Source of the DNA: [Eubacterium] eligens ATCC 27750 | GTDB lineage: Bacteria > Bacillota > Clostridia > Lachnospirales > Lachnospiraceae | Length of the DNA: 64,000 nucleotides | Direction: 5' to 3' | Assembly: GCF_000146185.1 (NCBI RefSeq) | Contig: NC_012778.1 | Location: forward strand, 268,001 to 332,000 | Shown: one piece after another, positions 26,550 to 34,877 of the stretch | How positions within the stretch are numbered: the stretch's first letter is position 1 | Layout of the letters: each line of letters begins with the position of its first letter | Made by a program: the position numbers and the translations under genes | The notes under the pieces: model-generated | What the model was told of the DNA's origin: nothing | What the model saw: the letters and a program-made list of their open reading frames with translations, nothing else | The model's database searches: none

Positions 26550-27362
26550 ATGGTAGTACAGCATAACCTTTCAGCAATGAACACAAACAGACAGATGGGA
26601 ATAGTTACAGATGCCCTTCAGAAGTCAACAGAGAAGTTATCATCAGGATATAAGATTAACAGAGCAGCAGATGATGCAGCAGGTCTTTCAATTTCAGAAA
26701 AGATGAGAGCACAGATTAGAGGCCTTGATAAGGCATCTGATAATGCACAGGATGGTATCTCTCTTATCCAGGTAGCTGAAGGTGCTCTTAATGAGACACA
26801 TTCAATTCTTCAGAGAATGAATGAGTTAGCAACACAGGCTGCTAATGATACTAACACATCAACAGACAGAACTGCAATAAAGGCTGAGATTGATCAGTTG
26901 ACATCAGAAATCAACAGAATCCAGTCAACAACACAGTTCAATACACAGAATCTGTTAGATGGAAAGTTCACAGGAAAGAATCTTCAGATTGGTTCTCTTA
27001 AGGGACAGACAATCAAGATCAGCATCAGCAACATGAATGCTAAAACATTAGGTGTTAGTGGACTTACGGTTGATAAGAACAGTACAGCTGGAATATCAAT
27101 GTCAAAGATTCAGGCAGCTATTGATAAGGTATCAACACAGAGATCTAATCTTGGTGCTCTTCAGAACAGACTTGAGCATACTATCAACAATCTTGATACA
27201 ACATCAGAGAATACATCAGCAGCAGAGTCTCGTATCCGTGATACAGATATGGCTGATGAGATGGTACGATACAGCAAGAACAACATCCTTTCACAGGCTG
27301 GAAATTCAATGCTTGCTCAGGCTAATCAGCAGACACAGGGAGTACTTTCACTTTTACAGTAA
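26550..27362 (+). CDS. Flagellin, short form (270 aa)
   Basis: The protein has only the two conserved flagellin regions. The N-terminal D0/D1 part is VVQHNLSAMNTNRQM, KLSSGYKINRAADDAAGLSI, then LQRMNELATQAANDTNT, the segment contacted by TLR5 in enteric flagellins. The C-terminal D1/D0 part is LGALQNRLEHTINNLD, SRIRDTDMADEMVRYSK and ILSQAGNSMLAQANQQ. The central 40-50 residues are minimal, so the exposed D2/D3 domains are missing. There is no signal peptide, as expected for type III export. AAGGAGG at 26535-26541 gives strong translation. It has its own sigma-28-type promoter and a clear terminator, so it is monocistronic. Surrounding glycosyltransferases may decorate it. Confidence 0.96.
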   Translation: MVVQHNLSAMNTNRQMGIVTDALQKSTEKLSSGYKINRAADDAAGLSISEKMRAQIRGLDKASDNAQDGISLIQVAEGALNETHSILQRMNELATQAANDTNTSTDRTAIKAEIDQLTSEINRIQSTTQFNTQNLLDGKFTGKNLQIGSLKGQTIKISISNMNAKTLGVSGLTVDKNSTAGISMSKIQAAIDKVSTQRSNLGALQNRLEHTINNLDTTSENTSAAESRIRDTDMADEMVRYSKNNILSQAGNSMLAQANQQTQGVLSLLQ

Positions 27363-27380
27363 TAACAATTGAGTAGTTTA

Positions 27381-27424
27381 AGCTGGTGCTTTGCGATAAT
27401 AATCGTATTAGTACCAGCTTTTTT
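27381..27424 (+). terminator. Rho-independent terminator of flagellin
   Basis: AGCTGGTGCT (27381-27390) pairs with AGTACCAGCT (27410-27419) with one G-U pair. The loop is 19 bases, and six T follow at 27419-27424. Confidence 0.85.
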
Positions 27425-27453
27425 GTATATAAAATATATCGGGTAAATGATTT

Positions 27454-27876
27454 ATGAAAGAAAATTCATATAAAAATGTAATTAATAATCTGCTTATAGA
27501 GAATACTGAAGAATCAGTTTCTAAGCTGGTAGGAATTTATAAAGATATAGATTTTCGAAAAGAATATATGTTATATGATGAGGATTTGCTTTATTGTTAT
27601 ATTGCAGTATGTGTCTATAGAATAGAGAAAGCACATAATATTTTTAATCATATATTATCAATGGGGCATGATTTAAAATGTATTACGGGTCTGATATGCA
27701 GACTCAAGTTTCTAATATGGAGAATAGAATTTGGTGACGGAGCTTGTGGTGTTAATGAAATGTTAGAATGTATCAGACGTAATAAATTATCAGGCGTAGC
27801 TGTAGAGGAGATTATTAATCAGGTATCTTTTGATAAAGAAAATGTATATAAGAAAATAGCAGCATATGGTGAATAA
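27454..27876 (+). CDS. Unknown small protein (140 aa)
   Basis: I do not recognise a family. The sequence is mixed helical, with hydrophobic helices around LYCYIAVCVYRIEKAHNIF and LICRLKFLIWRIEF and no signal peptide. It might be a helical-repeat protein (TPR-like), because it shows an A-x2-Y/F-x3-A-x-x-I-F spacing, but the evidence is thin. The site before ATG 27454 is weak (GGG, 27441-27443). It is followed 2 bases later by a StrF-like glycosyltransferase and so begins the operon that runs to 33552. A helper role in flagellar glycosylation is conceivable only from its position. Confidence 0.55.
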   Translation: MKENSYKNVINNLLIENTEESVSKLVGIYKDIDFRKEYMLYDEDLLYCYIAVCVYRIEKAHNIFNHILSMGHDLKCITGLICRLKFLIWRIEFGDGACGVNEMLECIRRNKLSGVAVEEIINQVSFDKENVYKKIAAYGE

Positions 27877-27878
27877 AT

Positions 27879-28544
27879 ATGAACGATAAAAAGATATGTT
27901 TTATAGTATGTGTCAATAATGATATGTATATAGATGAATGTGTTTATTACATAAGAAATCTTGAAATTCCATCAGAATATGAAATTGATATTATAACGGT
28001 ACAGGATGCTGGTTCTATGACATCAGGGTATAATGCTGCTATGCAGGAATCTGATGCTAAATACAAAATTTATATTCATCAGGATGTATTTTTAACAAAA
28101 AGGGACATGATTTACGATATACTCAGGATTTTTAAAGACAGTAGTATTGGAATGATTGGATTAATTGGAACACAAAAGCTTCCGGATGATGGTTGTATGT
28201 GGCATGGAAAACGCGTGGGGCGGATATACACTAATAATATATTATCCTCAAAGGAATTTATTGCTTCAGAGGATAATGAAAAGCCGTATATGCAGGTTGA
28301 GGCTGTAGATGGATTATTTATGGCTACACAGTATGATATAACATGGAGAGAAGATTTATTCACAGGATGGGACTTTTATGATGTATCTCAAAGCCAGGAA
28401 TTTTTAAAGGCTGGTTATAAAATAGTAGTGCCATATATGGATAAACCGTGGTGCATTCATGATGAAGGGTTTTTGAATCTTGACAGATATGAAGAGTTCA
28501 GGAAGATATTTCTTGAAGAATATATGGGAGGAAATAATCATTAA
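27879..28544 (+). CDS. StrF-like glycosyltransferase (221 aa)
   Basis: A small GT-A protein of the type seen in StrF of streptomycin clusters and in many bacterial glycan loci. The motifs are ICFIVCVNNDMYIDECV, SMTSGYNAAMQESDAKYKIYIHQD (the aspartate ends the acidic motif), GMIGLIGT, VEAVDGLFMAT and FTGWDFYDVSQSQEF ending in WCIHDEGF. It probably transfers one sugar in the cytoplasm. It overlaps the following CgeB-like gene by one base (TAATG), so the two are likely made together. Members of this family commonly lie beside flagellin genes in Lachnospiraceae, as far as I recall. Confidence 0.78.
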   Translation: MNDKKICFIVCVNNDMYIDECVYYIRNLEIPSEYEIDIITVQDAGSMTSGYNAAMQESDAKYKIYIHQDVFLTKRDMIYDILRIFKDSSIGMIGLIGTQKLPDDGCMWHGKRVGRIYTNNILSSKEFIASEDNEKPYMQVEAVDGLFMATQYDITWREDLFTGWDFYDVSQSQEFLKAGYKIVVPYMDKPWCIHDEGFLNLDRYEEFRKIFLEEYMGGNNH

Positions 28545-29746
28545 TGAATATATTAATGTTTGGAAGCCGTAATTTTGGCATCGAAGATGTAGAAGAGTGC
28601 TTTATGAAAAAGGGCTATAAATATACATATATTGATGACACATCATACAGGGACAGGGTAAACAGGCAGATTGATGCAAAGTTTGCTGATAGTATAGAAA
28701 AGGGCATTGAAGGAGAAAAATACGATTGCGTATTTACATTTAACTATAGTCCGGTTATTTCTAATAATTGTAAGAAAATAAATATTCCATATATTTCATT
28801 TGTATATGACAATCCACAGATACAGCTTTATTCATATACTGTAATTAATTCATGTAATTATATATTTATTTTCGATAAGGCACAATACATGGAACTGAAG
28901 AATGGTGGTATAAATACGGTATTTTATGCACCATTAGCAGTCAATATTGACAGGATGAACAGAATGTTAGGTACGAATGGAAGCTGTAATGATAGATATA
29001 AAAGTGATGTATCATTTGTTGGATCCATGTATAATGAAAAACATAATCTTTTTCAAAGATTAGAAGGAGTATCTGAACATACAAAGGGATATTTAGATGC
29101 GATAATTCAAGCACAACGACAGGTGTATGGATTATTTTTTCTTGAAGATTTATTGAAAGACAGAATCCTTGATGATATGCTAAAAAATTATCCGGTTGAG
29201 GTAAATACGGATGGCGTTGAATCTGTTGAATATATATATGCTAATTATTTTCTGGCAAGGGAACTTGCAACAGAAGAACGGTATGATATTATGAAAAAAT
29301 TAGGTACAGAGTTTGGAAAAGATTACCTGATAAATTTATATACTCCGAATGGTTCTTTAAAAATAGATGGGGTCATGAATAAAGGCCCAATTGATTATTA
29401 TAATGAAATGCCATATGTTTTTAATAATTCAAGAATTAATCTTAATATAACACTAAGAAGCATTAAATCTGGAATACCATTAAGAGCAATGGATATATGT
29501 GGGGCAGGCGGATTTTTATTGTCAAATTATCAGGCAGACTTTTATGATTTTTTTACTCCGGGAGAAGATATCGTATTGTATGAGTCAATTGATGATATGT
29601 TAAGTAAATGCAAATATTATCTCACACATGATTCGGAGAGGGAACGAATTGCGAAAAATGGTCGTGCAAGAATAGAAGAGGCACATACATATGACATTCG
29701 TTTTGAAGAGATTTTTAATATGGTGTTTAATACGCACAGGAAGTAG
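28544..29746 (+). CDS. CgeB-like glycosyltransferase (400 aa)
   Basis: A GT-B protein of the CgeB / Glyco_trans_1_2 type. The N-terminal half has ILMFGSRNFGIEDVEECF and FTFNYSPVISNNCKKI. The C-terminal half has NNSRINLNITLRSIKSGIP, then RAMDICGAGGFLLSNYQAD, the donor-side motif, and ESIDDMLSKCKYYLTHDSER. It is a full-length paralogue of the reverse-strand gene at 33571-34749. The N-terminal TKGYLDAIIQAQRQVYGL segment is shared as well. Cytoplasmic sugar transfer is expected. Known relatives act on spore or flagellar glycans. Confidence 0.82.
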   Translation: MNILMFGSRNFGIEDVEECFMKKGYKYTYIDDTSYRDRVNRQIDAKFADSIEKGIEGEKYDCVFTFNYSPVISNNCKKINIPYISFVYDNPQIQLYSYTVINSCNYIFIFDKAQYMELKNGGINTVFYAPLAVNIDRMNRMLGTNGSCNDRYKSDVSFVGSMYNEKHNLFQRLEGVSEHTKGYLDAIIQAQRQVYGLFFLEDLLKDRILDDMLKNYPVEVNTDGVESVEYIYANYFLARELATEERYDIMKKLGTEFGKDYLINLYTPNGSLKIDGVMNKGPIDYYNEMPYVFNNSRINLNITLRSIKSGIPLRAMDICGAGGFLLSNYQADFYDFFTPGEDIVLYESIDDMLSKCKYYLTHDSERERIAKNGRARIEEAHTYDIRFEEIFNMVFNTHRK

Positions 29747-29754
29747 GAGAAAAT

Positions 29755-31695
29755 ATGATTGATTTAGGAAAATATGGATATTATGGGGATGATCCCAAAC
29801 CAGTCTTTAATACATCGTTTTATAGGGGAGAGGATTTGTATTCAGATGGAGATATTGAAAATGAAGTTATTAAGATAATAGCTGCTAATCCAACTACAGA
29901 TTATGAAGAAGCAATAAGCAGAAATTATTCATGGCCGGTATTTTATCATCTCACGCGTATTAGACAAAATCTTCTTAACTGGTATCCGTTTAAAGAACAG
30001 TCAGATGTACTGGAAATAGGATGTGGGATGGGAGCAATAACAGAATTATTATGTAAGAAATGTAATTCTGTTACAGCGGTTGAATTGTCTAAAAGAAGGG
30101 CAACGGCAACTTATTTAAGATGCAGAGAATATGATAATCTGGAAATAATAGTGGGAAATCTTAACGATATTGGGTTTGAGAAAAAATATGATTATATTAC
30201 TCTTATAGGTGTATTGGAATATCAGAATAATTTTACATCATCGAGCAATCCTTTTAAGGATTTCTTATCTAAAATAAAACAACTTCTTAAGCCGGAAGGG
30301 AAACTTATAATTGCGATTGAAAACAAATATGGTCTTAAATACTGGTGTGGTGCACCAGAGGATCATAGCGGTATTCCATATGACGGAATAAATAATTATA
30401 TATACAGTAATATTGCGAGAACTTTTTCAAAGAAACAACTTGAAAGACTTGTCAAGTCAGTGGGATTTAGTAATACATACTTTTATTACCCATTGCCAGA
30501 TTATAAGATGCCACAGGTTGTATATTCAGAAGAATATTTGCCTAAAAATGGTTCTATAGATAACTGGATTCCATACTATGAGCCTAATGGAAATTCAATG
30601 ATTTCAGATGAAGAACATATATATGGTGATCTTGTAGATAATGATGTATTTGAGTTTTTTGCCAATTCTTTTATGGTTGAATGTTGCGCAGGAAATGAAG
30701 ATATCGGGGAAATACAATATGCAGTATCATCACCTTTTAGAAATAAAGAATATAATATGATAACCGTTTATTCTAAGAACGATGGATTTTATAAGATTGC
30801 AGATTCTGATAGTGTTAATGCATTAAAGTCAACAGATAATAATCATAAGATGCTGGATAAAAGAGGTCTACTGGTATCAGAAACAAACATTAAAGGAAAT
30901 GTTATGTATACAAAGGAGATAACCGGGACTCCTTTGACAGAAATATTGTTGAGAGAATATGCAGATAAGAATGAGAATGAAGTATATAAAATCTTTGATA
31001 AAATATATGAAGAGATAATAAGAAGTTCTGAAGAATCGGATAAATTAAATCCAATATTTAATAGTTCGGATGAGATGCATTTATCTGTGCTTGAATCTAA
31101 TGATAAAATATTGAAGAAGATATATATTGATATGATTCATAAAAATTGTTTTGTCCAGGAAAATGGTGACTATGTATGGATTGATCAGGAATGGTGTCTT
31201 GATGATATCCCTGCAAGTTTTGGATTATACTATAATATAATTGAATTGTATGCTTCTAATATGTGGATAGATACATGTATCCCTATGAAACAAGTACTGG
31301 AGCATTATGCTTTAACGGATAAGAGCGATTGCTATTATAATCTTAAACAGGCATTTCTTAATACTGTTCAGAACAGATATTCAACATTTAATTACTGGCA
31401 GTTGTCTCAATTAAATAAAGATAATATAACAACTAATATAAAATTGCTTTATAACAATATGAATAACTGCCCAAAACAGCATTTATCTGAGACTGAGGCA
31501 AGGATTAATGAGATTCTTAAAAATGGAACAATCATGGATGTAATTGAATATGTGGGTACGCTTACTGATGAAATTATATTGAAGGATATTCCACAGATGC
31601 CACAGTTTATTGTCAGATATCTTAAAGCAAATGATAATGAAAAAGCAGTTATGCAGCAGAGTATAAAACGATACGATGATATTAAAAATATGTAG
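29755..31695 (+). CDS. Large SAM methyltransferase with C-terminal kinase-like region (646 aa)
   Basis: Residues about 60-240 form a class I methyltransferase: DVLEIGCGMGAITELLCK (motif I), VTAVELSKRRATATY, and YDYITLIGVLEY. The middle (about 300-390) is of unknown type. Residues about 390-520 resemble an aminoglycoside-phosphotransferase or kinase-like fold: KEITGTPLTEILL, then DMIHKNCFVQENGDYVWIDQEW, which has the H-x-x-N and D-x-E spacing of a catalytic loop and metal site. If real, the protein would both methylate and phosphorylate a glycan. The kinase part is inference. It sits 8 bases after the CgeB-like gene and 15 before a glycerophosphotransferase-like gene. Confidence 0.72.
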   Translation: MIDLGKYGYYGDDPKPVFNTSFYRGEDLYSDGDIENEVIKIIAANPTTDYEEAISRNYSWPVFYHLTRIRQNLLNWYPFKEQSDVLEIGCGMGAITELLCKKCNSVTAVELSKRRATATYLRCREYDNLEIIVGNLNDIGFEKKYDYITLIGVLEYQNNFTSSSNPFKDFLSKIKQLLKPEGKLIIAIENKYGLKYWCGAPEDHSGIPYDGINNYIYSNIARTFSKKQLERLVKSVGFSNTYFYYPLPDYKMPQVVYSEEYLPKNGSIDNWIPYYEPNGNSMISDEEHIYGDLVDNDVFEFFANSFMVECCAGNEDIGEIQYAVSSPFRNKEYNMITVYSKNDGFYKIADSDSVNALKSTDNNHKMLDKRGLLVSETNIKGNVMYTKEITGTPLTEILLREYADKNENEVYKIFDKIYEEIIRSSEESDKLNPIFNSSDEMHLSVLESNDKILKKIYIDMIHKNCFVQENGDYVWIDQEWCLDDIPASFGLYYNIIELYASNMWIDTCIPMKQVLEHYALTDKSDCYYNLKQAFLNTVQNRYSTFNYWQLSQLNKDNITTNIKLLYNNMNNCPKQHLSETEARINEILKNGTIMDVIEYVGTLTDEIILKDIPQMPQFIVRYLKANDNEKAVMQQSIKRYDDIKNM

Positions 31696-31710
31696 CTTGG
31701 GGGAAGTAAC

Positions 31711-33552
31711 ATGTTAAATGACACAGCTAAAAATATGCAGACAATTATATGTCAGGCAATTGATTCCGGAAATTATTATGCTGCATATGAAGCTTTAATA
31801 ATATATACACAAACATTTTCAGTGGATGATTTTGTTGAGGAATATAAATGGCTTATAAATGAATATGGTCCTCAAGTATCTGTTATATGCCTAGATAATA
31901 ATGAATCAGCTATTGATGAATTTATTAAAATGCAGACATATAAAAATATTGAATTGGCTAAATTGTCGGAAGAGGATTCAAATGCAGATATAATTGAGTA
32001 TATAAAAGCAACAAGCAGTAAATACATATGTTTTTGGGAAGTTAGTTGCGAATATGATAATGATAAGATATCAGAGATGGTATGGAAATTAGAAAGTTCA
32101 AAACAATTTAATGTGGTTATGACACCTAGAATGTATGTGGATGCTGTCGGAAATATAATCGGACACAAAGATTATGCATATGAAGACATTTTTAATAATG
32201 TTATTGTAAAGGGTGAAACATTATTAAATTATTGTGTTAGTAATAATATTAATCTGTATGGTTCTTTATCAGACATTATGTTAAATAAAAATTGTGCGTA
32301 TGACATGGAGTGTCAGCATATTTATAAGTCAGCAGCAATTAACAGGCTGAATATGTTGTTTCAGATATTAGAAGGACAGAAGATTTTTTATATGGAACAA
32401 TCTCTTGTCAGAGCGAAACTGTCTGCCAAATGTGATGAAACTGATGAAATTAATGAGTATAAAGAGCTCGAAGCTTCCGTAAATAGTAAACAATCCAATG
32501 CAATTTCTGCATTGTCTGAGAAGAGCATAAAGAAAGAGATAACATTCTTTTATACAGATAAGGGTGAATATTATAATTTGGAACCTATTGCAAATGAAGC
32601 TGGCAAAAGAGGCTATAAAATCAGATTTACAAAAGACAAAAAGGAAAAAGCGGAAATAGGAGTATATTGTCAGCATGTGTGTTACCCTGAAAATTCTAAA
32701 TTTTCATTGATTTTATTACATGATTTGGCGCAGGGACATAACAAATGGCCAAACTTATGGGAAAGTGAAAGATGGAACAAATTTGATATAGGAATTGTCC
32801 CTGGAAGAACATGGGCAGACAGATGGAGACAATGTGCATCTTTTTATTATGCTAATCCGAGAAGTGGTACATATGAATTTGGATATCCAAAGAGTGATTA
32901 TGTCAATGATGAAAGTATTATCTGCAGAGCAGCAGATGTTAAGAAAAAACTTGGAATTCCTGATAAGTTTACAGTGCTATATGCACCATCATGGGAGTAT
33001 GATGGGAAAGAAGAAGATTTTATTAAAGCTGTTAAAGACTTAGATGTTAATATGGTTGTAAAACAAGCGTGTTGGTCTGAGGATTATAGTATAGTTACGA
33101 ATAATATGCGTTCATTACATGAAGGGATATATAAGAATTTATACTATGTTGAACCGGAAGAAAGCATTATGACGGCATTAGCTTTATGTGATATGGTTGT
33201 TTCTGATGAGTCAAGCGTTATGGCTGAAGCACTTATGTTTGGAAAACCAAGTGTTGCTGTAACAGACTGGATGATACCAGATGAGGATCCGCCAAGACCA
33301 GCAAGTGTTCCTATGGATTATGTTATAAAATGTGAGAAGAAGGATTTAAGAGAGAAAGTTTTATCAATTATGAATCATTCGGAAGAGTATGAAGATGTAT
33401 TGCAGAAGGGAAGAGATACATTTAGCAATCAGGGGAATGTATGCAAAGATATAATGGATGCAATAGACTATTATACTCAGGAAGGAACAGAAGATGGCTT
33501 TATGAGCAGGAAACTGGAATCTGAATACAGAGCATTCAATATGTGGAATTAA
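31711..33552 (+). CDS. Two-domain protein: GT-A-like N-terminus and glycerophosphotransferase-like C-terminus (613 aa)
   Basis: Residues about 45-230 look like a GT2-type fold (QVSVICLDNNESAIDEFI, SKYICFWEVSCEYDNDKI, VVMTPRMYVDAVG). Residues about 270-600 match CDP-glycerol glycerophosphotransferases: LILLHDLAQGHNKWPN, FTVLYAPSWEYDGKEED, MVVKQACW in the place of KPHP, and CDMVVSDESSVMAEALMF in the place of the DSSS phosphate-binding motif. The product probably extends or branches a phospho-linked glycan. GGGGGAAG precedes the ATG. It is the last gene of the operon that starts at 27454. Confidence 0.75.
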   Translation: MLNDTAKNMQTIICQAIDSGNYYAAYEALIIYTQTFSVDDFVEEYKWLINEYGPQVSVICLDNNESAIDEFIKMQTYKNIELAKLSEEDSNADIIEYIKATSSKYICFWEVSCEYDNDKISEMVWKLESSKQFNVVMTPRMYVDAVGNIIGHKDYAYEDIFNNVIVKGETLLNYCVSNNINLYGSLSDIMLNKNCAYDMECQHIYKSAAINRLNMLFQILEGQKIFYMEQSLVRAKLSAKCDETDEINEYKELEASVNSKQSNAISALSEKSIKKEITFFYTDKGEYYNLEPIANEAGKRGYKIRFTKDKKEKAEIGVYCQHVCYPENSKFSLILLHDLAQGHNKWPNLWESERWNKFDIGIVPGRTWADRWRQCASFYYANPRSGTYEFGYPKSDYVNDESIICRAADVKKKLGIPDKFTVLYAPSWEYDGKEEDFIKAVKDLDVNMVVKQACWSEDYSIVTNNMRSLHEGIYKNLYYVEPEESIMTALALCDMVVSDESSVMAEALMFGKPSVAVTDWMIPDEDPPRPASVPMDYVIKCEKKDLREKVLSIMNHSEEYEDVLQKGRDTFSNQGNVCKDIMDAIDYYTQEGTEDGFMSRKLESEYRAFNMWN

Positions 33553-33591
33553 AAAAGTCGTTCCCACCCATTACCGGGCTGGGAACGACTT
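33551..33591 (-). terminator. Terminator of the reverse CgeB-like gene, overlapping its last codons
   Basis: A 12-base perfect stem: AAGTCGTTCCCA (33555-33566) with TGGGAACGACTT (33580-33591), loop 33567-33579. Read on the reverse strand it is followed by six T (33551-33556), an excellent intrinsic terminator. Read forward, the T tract is poor, so it serves mainly the reverse gene but may also block the forward operon ending at 33552. Confidence 0.88.
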
Positions 33592-34749
33592 ATCTATTAT
33601 CTGGAGCATACGGATGTCGTATGTATGGTTATTTACAATGGTTTCATATCCGTGTCGTGCTATTTCATTTCTTTCATCATCGTGTGTCAGGTAATAAGCA
33701 CATAATTCTTTGAGATGATTTTCACTTTCATATGCAACAAGGTCTTTGCCTATTTCAAAGAATTCTGGTAATTCTGCCTGATAATTGGTTATAAGGAAGC
33801 CTCCGCATCCAAGAACATCGAATATTCTGAGCGAAAGACCAGAACGGATGGATTTGGCTGTTATATTAAGATTTATTTTACTGTTGTGGAATATAACAGG
33901 CATTTCGCTAAGTGATTTAGCAAAACCCTTGTTGTGTATGTGAGGCAAGCTGGTGGTGTCGCTACCTGTATATATGTCAACATTAAATGAATCAGACAAC
34001 ATCTTTAACAAACGCAGCCTTTCCTGTTCAGCAACCTTAACACTTAAATATTCCTGTGCAAGCAGGGCTTTATTATTGGCACGGTACCCTTCTGGAAATT
34101 CATAATGCTGTGGAATGCAGTTTAATAATCTTTCTGTCATATCATCAGTAAGCATATCTTCGATAAAATTGTATCCATAGACACCGAGCTGTGCATTAAT
34201 AATTCCATCGACATAACCTTTTTCATATTCTGGAAGAATTGCGCGGTTGAAAGGGCATTTTTCCTGATATGTAGAGCCAATGAATGATATATCGCTTGTA
34301 AATTTTCTGTTTTCCTGTGCACTTGCATTCTTTATAACTTCATCGTTACGGCGGACATTGGTTGCCAGTGGAATATGAAAAATATGTTCCTTGTTATATG
34401 GCTCAAATTCGTTAAATAACATTTTGTCAAAGAGGAATACTCTGTTGACGGAATTAGACAGGGATTTGGAATATAGTTCAAGTACCGGGCTGTCTACAAT
34501 AAGGCTGATATACACGACATTAACAATCTGGCACACATCAGAAAGCCATGGGAAAAAGTTAATTGTGAATACAAATGTATAATTATTATTCATTAATTTA
34601 GGAGAAACGATTGATACACATTCGCCTGGTAATAAATTTTTTTTGCTTATCTCAATAGTTTCTTCATCAACATCAAGTCCTAATCTTTTGAAAGAATCTA
34701 TAACATCAGGTTCGCAGATACTGCCATATCTGTAAAAATATATTTTCAT
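33571..34749 (-). CDS. CgeB-like glycosyltransferase, paralogue of the gene at 28544 (392 aa)
   Basis: The same architecture as the forward paralogue: YFYRYGSICEPDVIDSF at the N-terminus, EKGYVDGIINAQLGVYGYNF, then NSKINLNITAKSIRSGL, RIFDVLGCGGFLITNYQAE and ESENHLKELCAYYLTHDDER. I chose the start at 34749 (MKIYFYRYG), which has GGAGG 6 bases upstream on the reverse strand. The longer frame from 34782 lacks a site. The last six codons and the stop lie in the arm and loop of the terminator. It is the only reverse gene in the glycan region and divergent from the AMP-ligase gene, with 128 bases between them. Confidence 0.83.
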   Translation of the reverse strand: MKIYFYRYGSICEPDVIDSFKRLGLDVDEETIEISKKNLLPGECVSIVSPKLMNNNYTFVFTINFFPWLSDVCQIVNVVYISLIVDSPVLELYSKSLSNSVNRVFLFDKMLFNEFEPYNKEHIFHIPLATNVRRNDEVIKNASAQENRKFTSDISFIGSTYQEKCPFNRAILPEYEKGYVDGIINAQLGVYGYNFIEDMLTDDMTERLLNCIPQHYEFPEGYRANNKALLAQEYLSVKVAEQERLRLLKMLSDSFNVDIYTGSDTTSLPHIHNKGFAKSLSEMPVIFHNSKINLNITAKSIRSGLSLRIFDVLGCGGFLITNYQAELPEFFEIGKDLVAYESENHLKELCAYYLTHDDERNEIARHGYETIVNNHTYDIRMLQIIDKSFPAR

Positions 34750-34797
34750 AGGAACCTCCAACTCTATATTTATGTTAATCATTATACAATAACAGTG

Positions 34798-34826
34798 TTG
34801 GCATTTTCTACGCTAAATGCTATAAT
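34798..34826 (+). promoter_or_regulatory. Housekeeping promoter of the AMP-ligase/LicD operon
   Basis: TTGGCA (34798-34803), 17 bases, TATAAT (34821-34826). The leader to ATG 34878 is about 45 bases. On the opposite strand, TATAAT (34786-34781) could serve the divergent glycosyltransferase gene, but I see no matching -35. Confidence 0.75.
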
Positions 34827-34877
34827 TTTTTATATTTGATGCAGGATTTATGACTATTTTTAGAAACGGAGAAAATC

